This document shows, piece by piece, positions 1 through 9,507 of a stretch of 40,137 bases of DNA. The translations under genes were made by a program, and so were the position numbers. Source of the DNA: Symbiobacterium sp. Lineage in GTDB: Bacteria; Bacillota; Sulfobacillia; DUSP01; DYEP01. The stretch's first letter is position 1. The number at the start of each line of letters is the position of its first letter. The notes under the pieces were generated by a model. It ran no database searches and was not told the DNA's origin. It saw only the letters and a list, made by a program, of their open reading frames with translations. The stretch spans positions 1 through 40,137 of the forward strand of contig DYEP01000129.1 in NCBI GenBank assembly GCA_020725675.1. Reading direction: 5' to 3'.

Positions 1-98
1 CCACTGGGTGTTACCCAGCACCCTGCCCTTCGGAGCCCGGACTTTCCTCAGATACGGCCTTGCGGCACTTGTACCTGCGATCATCCAGTCTGCTCAAG
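1..98 (-). ncRNA. rnpB: RNase P RNA (bacterial type), 5' portion, cut by the window edge
   Basis: Reverse complement contains the hallmark 5' region GAGGAAAGTCCGGGCTCC followed by GGGCAGGGTGCTGGGTAACACCCAGTGG, as in bacterial RNase P RNA. Confidence 0.9.
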
Positions 99-134
99 TA
101 ACATATTATATGACTCTTGGGTTGTTATGTCAAC

Positions 135-698
135 TTAGAACTTCACTTGCGGCTTCTGTCGTGCCTCATCAGTGATCTCAAAATACGCCTTTTCAGCAAA
201 GCCGAAAAGCCTTGCCAGGATCACCGTAGGAAACCGCTTGATGGTGACATTGAATTCCTGTACCTTGTCATTGAATCTCATTCTTTCGGTCGCAAGTCGG
301 TTCTCGGTTCCTGTCAGTTCATCCTGCAGGCGAATAAAGGTCTTATCAGCCTTAAGCTCAGGATAGTTCTCAACTATTACCAGCAACCGAGCCAGCGCGC
401 TCTCCAGTTGCGAGGCAGCTTCAACCTTCTCCTGGACGGTCGTGCCTCCCGCTAACTTTGCTCGTGCTTCAGCAATTGCAATAAAGATCTCCTGCTCGTG
501 GGCTGCGTAGCCTTTAACTGTCTCCACCAGGTTGGGAATGAGGTCCCACCTGCGTTGCAGTTGGTTCTCTACCTGCGCCCACTGCGCCTGCACGGCTTCG
601 TTCAGCCCTACTAGCCTGTTATAAGTTGCAGCAAGCGAGCCGCCCACCACGAATAATATGAGTACGATTACTCCGAGTACAACAAGCACGTTCTTCAT
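135..698 (-). CDS. lemA: LemA family protein
   Basis: N-terminal TM then YNRLVGLNEAVQAQWAQVENQLQRRWDLIPNLVETVKGYAAHE, typical of LemA. Confidence 0.93.
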   Translation of the reverse strand: MKNVLVVLGVIVLILFVVGGSLAATYNRLVGLNEAVQAQWAQVENQLQRRWDLIPNLVETVKGYAAHEQEIFIAIAEARAKLAGGTTVQEKVEAASQLESALARLLVIVENYPELKADKTFIRLQDELTGTENRLATERMRFNDKVQEFNVTIKRFPTVILARLFGFAEKAYFEITDEARQKPQVKF

Positions 699-720
699 AT
701 GGTGTATCCCTCCTCACCAA

Positions 721-1686
721 CTACCAACCTCTTCCTGCACCCCCGCCCCCGCTTCGGCCGCCGCCAAACCCGCCCGAGGGTCTGCCTGCACCCCCAAAAC
801 CGCCACCAAACCACGGTCCCGGGCCTTTGGGCCTGACACTACCGGACTGAACGACCAACGGAGAAGTTCTGTACTGTTTTTCTACTGTGTACCCACACTT
901 TAAGCATTTGTAAATCTTAACAGCCAAGCCGGGGGTACTCGCTGTGGCTGGAACAATTACTCTGTCTATCGAAACCATCCGTGCCTTGCACTTTGGGCAT
1001 TTACGAGCCAGACCTGTGAAGAGCCTTGATACCACCAGCATTAGGATGATGAAAAACACACCTGCTATTACAAACGCGCCAATTGGGCTGGTTGAACGCT
1101 GCTCTGTGGTGGCATTTAGCTTTACATCATATGCTTCAGCAACGATCAAGGCCGCCTGCCGCAGCCCTGCAATAATACCCTGTGCAAAATCGCCGCGGGC
1201 AAAATGTGGGATTACATGTTCGTCCAGGATTTGTCCTACCATGCCATCGGTGAGTACGGGCTCAAGGCCGTAGCCTACTTCCACTTCAACGCGTCTCTCC
1301 TGTAGACAAATGAGCATCAAAAGACCGTTGTCGTAACCCTTCTTACCGATCCCCCACTGCTCAAAGAGGCGTACCGCATACGTCTTTGGATCATAAGGTG
1401 CAGAAGAGTCGACTATAGCAACTGCAAACTCCACTCCCGTACTTTGCTCCAGCTCAGACAGCATATTTTCAATGTTTTTTATACTGACCAAATCAAGGAT
1501 ACCAGCAAAGTCATTCGCATAGCCCCGCGGTGAGGGAAGCAACTCTGCAGGGTACGCTCTAAGAGGTACCAAGACCAGCAGTACAAGACATACAAAAAAC
1601 GCAAATAAGCCTCTGGCCTTCAAATAATGATACCTCCGATGTTTCATTCCCCACGCAATACTATCACAAATTCGGTGTTGCTTCAA
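721..1686 (-). CDS. TPM-domain (YgcG-like) membrane protein with a CxxC...CxxC zinc-ribbon-like segment and Gly-rich C-terminus
   Basis: Signal/TM, TPM motifs (YANDFAGILD, GVEFAVAIVDSS, YDNGLLMLICLQERRVEVEVGYGLE), CPKCKA...CLKCGY, and a GGGFGG...GGGGAGRGW tail. Confidence 0.88.
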   Translation of the reverse strand: MKQHRICDSIAWGMKHRRYHYLKARGLFAFFVCLVLLVLVPLRAYPAELLPSPRGYANDFAGILDLVSIKNIENMLSELEQSTGVEFAVAIVDSSAPYDPKTYAVRLFEQWGIGKKGYDNGLLMLICLQERRVEVEVGYGLEPVLTDGMVGQILDEHVIPHFARGDFAQGIIAGLRQAALIVAEAYDVKLNATTEQRSTSPIGAFVIAGVFFIILMLVVSRLFTGLARKCPKCKARMVSIDRVIVPATASTPGLAVKIYKCLKCGYTVEKQYRTSPLVVQSGSVRPKGPGPWFGGGFGGAGRPSGGFGGGRSGGGGAGRGW

Positions 1687-1708
1687 TGGAAAAGGTCCTT
1701 ACCTTTTT

Positions 1709-2809
1709 TCAGGAGAGTGTAAACACATCTACTTGCCGTTGAGAAATATAGACAGGAGTGTGGGAAAACTTGGCGTTTATCCAATTTGCCAATGTGTGGA
1801 GCACTGGCAATTCCGTTGCGAAGTGGCCCGCGTCGATTATCCCAAGTCCCCTTGCCAGAGCCTCTTGCGCCTCATGGTACTTAACATCGCCTGTTATCAG
1901 GATATCTGCTCCTTCGTGGCTTGCCTGCGTAACAAACGAGCCGCCACTTCCGGGGATAACCGCAACTGATGACACTTTCGTAGAAGCTGGCCCCACTAGC
2001 CTTACGCCTGTTCTGAGCGATTCCTTAACGCGAAGTGCCATGTCCTGAAGCGTGACCGGTTCATTGAGCCGTGCTATTCTTCCAAACCCATATACGTCTT
2101 GGCTGTTCTCGAGTGGGTACAGGTCAAAAGCAACCTCTTCGTAAGGGTGCACCTGGAATACCGCCTGCAGTACCTTTGCCACGTCTGCTTTTCTTACAAT
2201 GGTTTCGATCCTACACTCATCCACGGTCTCAAGCTTGTTTAGCTCTCCGATATAAGGGGTTGCTCCCTCAAGCGGGCAAAAACTGCCCTGGCCTTGCGTC
2301 ATGAACGTACAGTGGCTGTAATTTCCGATATGCCCCGCCCCGGCATCGCCTAGCGCTTTTCGTACCGCATCCTCGTGTCCTTTTGGAACAAATACTACAA
2401 ACTTGTAAAGCGGTGGGCTAAACCTGCCTCCAAACACTTTCTTCCCCGTCATACCGAGGGCAGAAAGCAGCGCCTCCGCAGTGCCTTCACGTGCCTTATC
2501 CAGATTAGTGTGCGCTGTATAAACACAAATACCGTTTTTGATGACTGAGCAAAGCGTGGCATCGGGCTCGCGATCCCAGTTGAGCCGCGATACCGGTCTC
2601 AACATAGCCGGGTGGTGAGTAATGATCAGATTTGCCCCATTTTCTATGGCTTCTGCAACAGTACCCGGGGTGAGATCCAGTGAAATGAGTACAGATGTGA
2701 CTTCCTGCCGCGAATCGCCCACCAGGAGTCCAGAGTTGTCCCATTCCTCCGCAAGATAAAGCGGGGCTCTTTCTTCAATTGTCCTCGTAATATCAAGTAC
2801 TCTGATCAC
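1709..2809 (-). CDS. Nif3-like dinuclear metal center protein (YqfO type)
   Basis: AEEWDNSGLLVGD, LIITHHPAM, YTAHTNLDKA, VHPYEEVAFDLYPL, and ILITGDVKYHEA motifs. Confidence 0.93.
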   Translation of the reverse strand: MIRVLDITRTIEERAPLYLAEEWDNSGLLVGDSRQEVTSVLISLDLTPGTVAEAIENGANLIITHHPAMLRPVSRLNWDREPDATLCSVIKNGICVYTAHTNLDKAREGTAEALLSALGMTGKKVFGGRFSPPLYKFVVFVPKGHEDAVRKALGDAGAGHIGNYSHCTFMTQGQGSFCPLEGATPYIGELNKLETVDECRIETIVRKADVAKVLQAVFQVHPYEEVAFDLYPLENSQDVYGFGRIARLNEPVTLQDMALRVKESLRTGVRLVGPASTKVSSVAVIPGSGGSFVTQASHEGADILITGDVKYHEAQEALARGLGIIDAGHFATELPVLHTLANWINAKFSHTPVYISQRQVDVFTLS

Positions 2810-3534
2810 TTCACTTCCTCCGTCTGAGAAATGGATACGAGCAACGCATGCAGGCGATTGAGCCTCATGGTGAGTTCACGATGTCGCTCTTTGGCCCTCT
2901 CGCTGCTTTGGCGGTCAAGCCGGGCCAGTATTCTCCGGTACCCTTGCATTTTATGGTGTATCCATCTCGTAAGCATAGGATGCCTTTTACTGTATAGTAC
3001 AGGACCAACTTCGTACAACGCTTCGTTGTCCACTGGGGTAAAGCCACCGTAAGCCACCACTATTATCTCGTAAAAACGTCCTCTCTCCTCTACTACTTCT
3101 TCGGCAAGGATACGATATGACGGACACAACCTGATCCGCAGTACCTCCCCTTGAATGGAAGGCTGCAGAATTAGGCATTTCATCGCCCTGGCTACTTCCT
3201 GACCGCGAAATAGGATATCTGCTATCATGCGCCCTCCCATCCCCGCGATGACCGCAACATCGCTCTCTCCTGGAGCAAGGGGCTCCAGGCCGTCGCCCAT
3301 CCTCAGGTCTACCTTCCCCGCCAGTCCTAGGACTTCGAGGAACTCCCTGGTGGCGTTGTACGGGCCTTCGGTGCGCTCGGTAGCAACCACTGATGGACAT
3401 TTGCCCGACATAATCAAATATGCAGGCAATAGCCCATGTCCAGTACCGATGTCAGCCACCGTGACGCCGTCCGGTATGGCCTCTGCAACTTTTCTAAGTC
3501 GCGGTGACAGTTCAAATGACCAGGACTTCAACAA
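2806..3534 (-). CDS. trmK: tRNA (adenine(22)-N1)-methyltransferase family
   Basis: VADIGTGHGLLPAYLI SAM motif, IAGMGGRMIADIL, and position next to the Nif3-like gene as in Firmicutes. Confidence 0.9.
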   Translation of the reverse strand: MLKSWSFELSPRLRKVAEAIPDGVTVADIGTGHGLLPAYLIMSGKCPSVVATERTEGPYNATREFLEVLGLAGKVDLRMGDGLEPLAPGESDVAVIAGMGGRMIADILFRGQEVARAMKCLILQPSIQGEVLRIRLCPSYRILAEEVVEERGRFYEIIVVAYGGFTPVDNEALYEVGPVLYSKRHPMLTRWIHHKMQGYRRILARLDRQSSERAKERHRELTMRLNRLHALLVSISQTEEVK

Positions 3535-3551
3535 AACATACCTCCCCGGGC

Positions 3552-4598
3552 TTACGGCAACAGAACGACTTTTGCTGCTTCCTGCGACAGAATCGCCTGA
3601 AAACCCTGTTCGAATTCTTCAAACTTGAACCTATGGGTGATCACAGGGGTCACGTCAAGCAGCCCTGACCCAAGCAGTGCGCTTGTCTTGTACCACGTGC
3701 TGAACATTCTCCTTCCAGTGATGCCTTCGATTCTGATGCCCTTCATTACCACGTCGTTACCGAGGTCGATTTCTAGAGGTCCGGGCGGTATTCCTAGCAT
3801 CGCGGCCCTTCCGCCATTCCGTAACGCTCGAAAGCACTGCCTTATCGCCTCAGGGTGGCCTGACATCTCAAGCACCACATCTACACCGTAGCCTCCGGAA
3901 AGGGACCTGAGAGTTTCCACCGGATCCTCGTGCCTAGGGTTGATCAGGTGTGTCGCTCCCATTCTTGCCGCAATAGACAACCTTTTTTCATTAGGGTCTA
4001 TCGCAAAAATCGCACGTGCGCCCGCTGCTTTAAGTACCCCCACAGAAAAGAGCCCTATGGGACCGCATCCGAATACCGCGGTCGACTCTCCTGTAACATC
4101 ACCAGAAAGCGCGGTATGCACCGCGTTGCCAATGGGTTCCAGCAAGCATGCGGTTTCCGGAGATAACACGGGGTCCACAAGCCAGAGGTTATCAGCAGGC
4201 ACGAGCGCATATTCTGCAAAACACCCGTTGATGTCCACTCCCAGGATGGTTACTTGGGCGCATACATGCTTCTGGTCAGTTCTGCACATCAAGCATTCGT
4301 TGCATATCACATGGCTCTCGGAGGTAACATAATCGCCGGCCTTCACCCGGGTTACATCACCAGCAACCTCGACAACGTGTCCAGAAAACTCGTGACCTAT
4401 GATAATCGGGGGGGTAATCCGGCCTGCCGACCATTGATCCCACTTGAATATGTGCACATCAGTGCCACATATGGAAGCAGCATCGACCTTCACCAGGGCG
4501 TGACCCGGCTGTATCCGAGGTATATCCACCACCTTGAGCTCAAGTCCAGGACCGGCGTGTGTTTTCATTACCGCCCTCATTTTCTCCACCCTCCGCAC
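3552..4598 (-). CDS. tdh: L-threonine 3-dehydrogenase (zinc-dependent MDR family)
   Basis: CGTDVHIFKWDQW, GHEFSGHVVEV, four-Cys zinc region (CNECLMCRTDQKHVC), ITGRRMFSTWYKTSALL, and adjacency to kbl. Confidence 0.92.
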   Translation of the reverse strand: MRRVEKMRAVMKTHAGPGLELKVVDIPRIQPGHALVKVDAASICGTDVHIFKWDQWSAGRITPPIIIGHEFSGHVVEVAGDVTRVKAGDYVTSESHVICNECLMCRTDQKHVCAQVTILGVDINGCFAEYALVPADNLWLVDPVLSPETACLLEPIGNAVHTALSGDVTGESTAVFGCGPIGLFSVGVLKAAGARAIFAIDPNEKRLSIAARMGATHLINPRHEDPVETLRSLSGGYGVDVVLEMSGHPEAIRQCFRALRNGGRAAMLGIPPGPLEIDLGNDVVMKGIRIEGITGRRMFSTWYKTSALLGSGLLDVTPVITHRFKFEEFEQGFQAILSQEAAKVVLLP

Positions 4599-4631
4599 CT
4601 CCGTTCAAGGGGCAGTGTGATGCTGTTCGGG

Positions 4632-5798
4632 TCAAGCCTGGATGCCTAGTTCATCCCTCACCCGGATGAATTGCTCGATTCCAAAATTCAGGTCGTCTTT
4701 GCTATGGGAGGCTGATATCATCGCTCGAATGCGGGCCTTGCCTTTCGGTACTGTAGGATAGCCTATCGACTGTGCAAACACCCCGTATTCAAACAGTTTC
4801 TTGCTAAAAGCCACGGCTACCGGCGCTTCCCCAAGCATAACAGGGGTGATAGGAGTAACAGATTTGCCGATGTCAAAGCCTGCCTGAGACATGCGTTGTT
4901 TAAAGTACCTGGTGTTATCCCAGAGTCTTTGCACCAGCTCGTCGCTCTCCTCAAGCAGGTCCACTGCAGCCAGCGCGGCACCTGCGTCCGCCGGCGTAAG
5001 AGCGCTGGAAAACAGGAATGGACGTGCTCGTTGTTTCAAATAGTCAACGAGTTCCCTGGTCCCCGCGACATACCCGCCGACCACGCCGAACGCCTTTGAG
5101 AGAGTACCTACCTCTATTTCAACCTGTCCGGTGAGACCAAAGTGATGTACGATACCACGTCCGTGCTCGCCCAGCACTCCTTCTCCATGGGCATCATCCA
5201 CCATGACTAGGGCTCCGTGTTTCTTCGCCACGGTTACAATGTCAGGCAGGGGCGCGATGTCCCCATCCATGCTGAACACTCCGTCAGTTACCACCAGTTT
5301 TCTGCGAGCCTGGTGCTCTGACAACTTCCTCTCCAGATCCTCGACGTCATTGTGAGCGTACCGTATGACTTTCGCCCTGGAAAGCCTGCAGCCGTCAATG
5401 ATGCTAGCATGGTTGAGTTCGTCGGAAAAGATGAGATCATCCTCGCCCACTATTGCCGGTATAGTAGCCAGGTTGGCTGCAAAACCCGATTGAAGCAGTA
5501 TGGTTGCTTCAGTGCCCTTAAAGCGCGCTAACCTTCTTTCACACTCAAGGTGAATGGACTGAGTTCCAGCAATCGTTCTTACAGCGCCAGGCCCGACGCC
5601 AAAACGGTCAATTGCCTCCTTCGCGGCGTCGCGAAGTCGTGGGTGATTTGCCAATCCCAGGTAGTTATTGGAACAAAGGTTCAGCACTTTTTTGCCGTCC
5701 GCAACAAACCAGGCATCCTGGGGAGACTGGATCTCCCGTATGTTAACCAGCAGTCCCTGGTTTGATAGCTCTTGGAGTTCTTCCCTCAAAAAGTGCAT
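4632..5798 (-). CDS. kbl: Glycine C-acetyltransferase (2-amino-3-ketobutyrate CoA ligase)
   Basis: [50 protein letters not shown] motifs, and a pair with tdh. Confidence 0.92.
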   Translation of the reverse strand: MHFLREELQELSNQGLLVNIREIQSPQDAWFVADGKKVLNLCSNNYLGLANHPRLRDAAKEAIDRFGVGPGAVRTIAGTQSIHLECERRLARFKGTEATILLQSGFAANLATIPAIVGEDDLIFSDELNHASIIDGCRLSRAKVIRYAHNDVEDLERKLSEHQARRKLVVTDGVFSMDGDIAPLPDIVTVAKKHGALVMVDDAHGEGVLGEHGRGIVHHFGLTGQVEIEVGTLSKAFGVVGGYVAGTRELVDYLKQRARPFLFSSALTPADAGAALAAVDLLEESDELVQRLWDNTRYFKQRMSQAGFDIGKSVTPITPVMLGEAPVAVAFSKKLFEYGVFAQSIGYPTVPKGKARIRAMISASHSKDDLNFGIEQFIRVRDELGIQA

Positions 5799-5869
5799 AG
5801 TTTCAACTCCTTTCCAAACATGTTGTATTCTTCACCCGCATATTCTATCCCTTCATCTACTTACTCAAC

Positions 5870-5895
5870 AAAAAAGCACGCAGAAAGTGCGTGCT
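5870..5895 (-). terminator. Rho-independent terminator after the tRNA cluster
   Basis: Minus strand AGCACGCA-CTTTC-TGCGTGCT followed by TTTTTG: perfect 8-bp stem plus U run. Confidence 0.9.
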
Positions 5896-5907
5896 GACGT
5901 TCTATGG

Positions 5908-5979
5908 TGGGGTGTACAGGATTTGAACCTGTGACCTCACGGATGTGAACCGTGCGCTCCACCGCTGAGCTAACACCCC
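5908..5979 (-). tRNA. tRNA-Val (anticodon CAC)
   Basis: Cloverleaf GGGGTGT...CACGG TTCACAT CCGTG...GGTTCAAATCC...ACACCCCA. Confidence 0.93.
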
Positions 5980-5993
5980 TCTATACTCTTTGG

Positions 5994-6065
5994 TGCGCCC
6001 GGTGTGGGTCGAACACACGACCGACCGGTTATGAGCCGGTTGCTCTGCCTCTGAGCTACGGGCGC
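5994..6065 (-). tRNA. tRNA with CAT anticodon (elongator Met or lysidine-type Ile)
   Basis: GCGCCCGTAGCTCAG...ACCGG CTCATAA CCGGT...TTCGACC...CGGGCGCA. It lacks the GGG/CCC anticodon-stem triad of initiator tRNA. Confidence 0.92.
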
Positions 6066-6199
6066 ACACTCATTAAGATTATACCACATTGATTACACAT
6101 TTCAAGCGCGGCCGCCAGATTTCAAAAAGCTACGTCACGCTTTTTGTCTTTGATGGATCTGATAAGCCCTTCCGGGTCCATCCGAAAGGGCTCATAATC

Positions 6200-6274
6200 T
6201 GGCTCCTCGTGCAGGGCTCGAACCTGCAACCCCTCGGTTAACAGCCGAGTGCTCTACCATTGAGCTAACGAGGA
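6200..6274 (-). tRNA. tRNA-Asn (anticodon GTT), CCA encoded
   Basis: TCCTCGTTAGCTCAATGG...CTCGG CTGTTAA CCGAG...GGTTCGAGCC...ACGAGGAGCCA. Confidence 0.94.
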
Positions 6275-6288
6275 ATGATGACATGGTT

Positions 6289-6317
6289 ATTATACAATAC
6301 GCGTTTATTGCCGTCAA
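6289..6317 (-). promoter_or_regulatory. Sigma-A-type promoter for the tRNA cluster
   Basis: Minus strand TTGACG-N17-TATAAT just upstream of tRNA-Asn. Confidence 0.85.
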
Positions 6318-6322
6318 CTGCA

Positions 6323-7435
6323 CTACTCCAGGTAGTCCTTTAGTTTCTTGCTTCGACTCGGGTGGCGCAGTTTTCTTAATGCCTTTGCTTCAATTTGTCT
6401 TATTCGTTCCCTTGTAACCCCAAACACTTGACCTACTTCTTCCAACGTTCGAGCACGGCCGTCATCGAGTCCAAAGCGTAGGCGCAAAACTTGTTGTTCT
6501 CTTGAGGTAAGACTTTCCAGCACTTCTTCTAATTGTTCTTTGAGCAGCATGAACGAAGCAGCTTCTGCAGGCGCAGGGGCATCTTCATCCTCAATGAAGT
6601 CACCCAGATGACTGTCTTCTTCTTCGCCAATGGGCGTTTCTAGCGATACAGGCTCTTGTGCGATCTTCAAGATCTCCCGAACGCGTTCAACCGGCACATC
6701 CATTTCCGCTGCTATCTCCTCTGGCAGCGGATCGCGGCCGAGCTGCTGAAGAAGGTGACGTGACACCCTTATCAGCTTATTAATAGTCTCCACCATGTGG
6801 ACTGGAATACGAATGGTCCTTGCCTGGTCTGCAATTGCCCGGGTGATCGCCTGCCTGATCCACCACGTTGCGTACGTGCTGAACTTATAACCCTTGCGGT
6901 AATCAAACTTCTCCACGGCCTTAATCAGCCCAAGGTTCCCCTCTTGAATCAGGTCAAGAAACAGCATCCCACGCCCCACATACTTCTTGGCAATGCTTAC
7001 AACAAGCCTGAGATTGGCTTCTGTGAGCCTTCTTTTTGCTTCCTCGTCTCCGGCCTCTATCCTGCGAGCGAGTAACACCTCTTCTTCTGCGCTCAAAAGA
7101 GGTACCTTGCCGATTTCTTTTAAATACATCCTTACCGGGTCGTCAATAGCGACCCCATCAGGAACCGCAATATCCGTTTCGTCTTCAGGTACCTCGGGCG
7201 CTGCTTCTTCCAAGGATTCCAGCGGCTTGCTATCATCTAAAATCTCAATGCCCTGTTCAGCCAACAATTCATATATTTCATCGATCTGCTCCGGGCTGAG
7301 GTCAACGTGCTGGAGCTTATCGATAATATCCTGGTAGCTCAGGGAACCTTGTTGCTTTCCGATTTCGATCAATTCTTTGATTCCTGGTTCCTTGATCAAC
7401 TTTTCCCTCAACCCTTTTTCCCTCCTTTGTCTCAA
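6323..7435 (-). CDS. rpoD: RNA polymerase primary sigma factor (RpoD/SigA)
   Basis: Sigma-70 regions 2-4, including [46 protein letters not shown] and [30 protein letters not shown]. Confidence 0.98.
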   Translation of the reverse strand: MRQRREKGLREKLIKEPGIKELIEIGKQQGSLSYQDIIDKLQHVDLSPEQIDEIYELLAEQGIEILDDSKPLESLEEAAPEVPEDETDIAVPDGVAIDDPVRMYLKEIGKVPLLSAEEEVLLARRIEAGDEEAKRRLTEANLRLVVSIAKKYVGRGMLFLDLIQEGNLGLIKAVEKFDYRKGYKFSTYATWWIRQAITRAIADQARTIRIPVHMVETINKLIRVSRHLLQQLGRDPLPEEIAAEMDVPVERVREILKIAQEPVSLETPIGEEEDSHLGDFIEDEDAPAPAEAASFMLLKEQLEEVLESLTSREQQVLRLRFGLDDGRARTLEEVGQVFGVTRERIRQIEAKALRKLRHPSRSKKLKDYLE

Positions 7436-9237
7436 GCATCGTCGGAAGTACTCTTTGGTACCTTCATTCTGCGGAGAAGCTGATAGTATTCCCTGAGCAC
7501 TTCTTCCCCCACCGCTTCTCCTCTCGTTGTGCAGGCCTTGATACTCTCTTCTATCTGCTTGAGCCTTCTGGAGGTCTTGAAGTACTCGATGCGCCGGATG
7601 CAGTCGGATACCGCTTTCTCATAATCAACATATTGGTAATCTTCTGTAGCCAGCCTACCTAAAGAAGATGCAGCCACTTCGGAAAGGCCCTCAGCCAGGA
7701 TATATGATGGTAACTCCCTGTGCATATCATAGACTTCCAAGATCTTTTCTAAGATCTCTTTCAGATCATCGTGCTCAAATAATTCGGCGTCCAATACTCC
7801 CTGAAATCTCCCGATGATCTCGGGTTTGGAGATCAACGCCCTCAAAATCTCTGTTTCTGCTTTTCTCATACCTTCGCTGTCGGATAAATGTACAATTTTT
7901 TCCGCCTTTTTCAGGTCTTCTATATTATTCCTGCCACCGGACATTTTATCCCTTGCTCGAAAAATCTCCTGTCTAAGTGCATATTCCGTGACCTTCAAGC
8001 GTTCGCCGATCCGCTTTATATACAGGTCTTGTTCAACACGGCTCGTCATACCTCTCAAGATAGGAATGATGTTCGCCAAAGCCTTCAGTTTTCCTTCTAG
8101 AGTATTCAAGTCGAAACCGCCAAGAGCCTTCTCAATTCTGTAATCTGTAAGAGAAGGAGCCTCATTTACCGCTCTTTCAAAAACTTCTTTACCCTGGGTC
8201 CGGATACAATCATCAGGGTCCTTACCTCCTGGAAAAGCCGCCACATATACTCTCAGTCCTTCCTCCGACAGGAGCTCCATCCCTCGCTCTGTGGCGTTCT
8301 GCCCAGCAGTGTCCGTATCATATCCCAGTACTACATTCTTTGTAAACTGGGCAATGAGCCTTGCCTGCGCCTTTGTCAGCGCGGTCCCGAGCGATGCAAC
8401 GGTGTTACCAAACCCATACTGGTGACAGGTGATCGTATCCATATAACCTTCAACTAAGATCACCTTGTCCTTCAATTTGATGTGTTCTCTGGCAATGTGT
8501 AACCCGTACAGAACGTTCCCTTTGGAAAACAGCGCAGTGTCCGGCGTATTAAGATACTTAGGTTCGCTGCCGTCAAGTGAACGGCCGCCAAATCCAACCA
8601 ACTGACCGCGAGGGTTCCATATGGGAAACATGAGTCTGTTTCTGAACCTGTCATAATAGCCTCTGCCATTGTCACGCGCAACCGCGAGACCTGCAGCATA
8701 GACCTGGCTAGCGTCAAACCCCTTCTTCAAGAGAGCCCTGATTAAGGTCTCCCAACCTCCAGGCGCGTAACCTATCTGAAAGAGATCCCTGGTATGTGCG
8801 TCGATCCCCCGCCGCGCGCAATAGTCCAGAGCCTGCTTTCCTGCGCTTGAGTGCAGGGCTGCGATAAAGTACATGAGCGCATACTCCAGCACCTGCCTTT
8901 GGCTTTCCTTCTCTCTTCTGTGCTGTCCGTCTTCGCCGCGCCGCGTAAGTCGGATCCCTGCTCTGTCCGCAAGTAAGGTGAGCGCTTCGGCGAACTCCAC
9001 ATTCTCCTTTTTCATCACAAAAGCGAACACGTCGCCACCCGTCTGGCAACCGAAGCAGTAAAACATCTGTTTATCTGGGGAAACTGTGAACGAGGGGGTC
9101 TTCTCGCTATGAAACGGACAGAGCCCCACGTAGTTCCTTCCTCTTTTCTTCAGGCTCACATACTCCCCTATCAGAGAAACGATATCAATGCGGGCCCTCA
9201 CTTCGCGAACCGCGTCGTCACCCCTGTAGTCGGACAT
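7432..9237 (-). CDS. dnaG: DNA primase
   Basis: N-terminal zinc finger ([25 protein letters not shown]) and TOPRIM region ([20 protein letters not shown]). Confidence 0.98.
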   Translation of the reverse strand: MSDYRGDDAVREVRARIDIVSLIGEYVSLKKRGRNYVGLCPFHSEKTPSFTVSPDKQMFYCFGCQTGGDVFAFVMKKENVEFAEALTLLADRAGIRLTRRGEDGQHRREKESQRQVLEYALMYFIAALHSSAGKQALDYCARRGIDAHTRDLFQIGYAPGGWETLIRALLKKGFDASQVYAAGLAVARDNGRGYYDRFRNRLMFPIWNPRGQLVGFGGRSLDGSEPKYLNTPDTALFSKGNVLYGLHIAREHIKLKDKVILVEGYMDTITCHQYGFGNTVASLGTALTKAQARLIAQFTKNVVLGYDTDTAGQNATERGMELLSEEGLRVYVAAFPGGKDPDDCIRTQGKEVFERAVNEAPSLTDYRIEKALGGFDLNTLEGKLKALANIIPILRGMTSRVEQDLYIKRIGERLKVTEYALRQEIFRARDKMSGGRNNIEDLKKAEKIVHLSDSEGMRKAETEILRALISKPEIIGRFQGVLDAELFEHDDLKEILEKILEVYDMHRELPSYILAEGLSEVAASSLGRLATEDYQYVDYEKAVSDCIRRIEYFKTSRRLKQIEESIKACTTRGEAVGEEVLREYYQLLRRMKVPKSTSDDA

Positions 9238-9257
9238 GACATCATCCTCCGCTGGTT

Positions 9258-9297
9258 AAAAAAGCCTCACTCCTGCGATTCTGAGCAAGAATGAGGC
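9258..9297 (-). terminator. Rho-independent terminator upstream of dnaG
   Basis: Minus strand GCCTCATTC...GGAGTGAGGC followed by TTTTTT. Confidence 0.85.
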
Positions 9298-9507
9298 CTG
9301 CACTCAGGCAGATTGAATTCTCCTCGGAATGCTCCAAGCGCCGTCCTCGCTGCGTTCGTCAATGCCGGACCCTCTGCTATATATTCTCCATACCCGGACA
9401 GGCTCCTGCCCTCAGTCTCACTTGGGTACTGCAACTCGGAAGTTGACTCCAGGCTGAATCGATTATCGTTTTTGTCCATTCTTACCGATCTGCAGGTCGT
9501 TAAATGT

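Noticed and set aside
5994-6065. CAT-anticodon tRNA as initiator tRNA-fMet
   Set aside because: The anticodon stem is ACCGG/CCGGT without the three consecutive G-C pairs of initiators. Elongator Met versus Ile(CAU) could not be resolved by eye.
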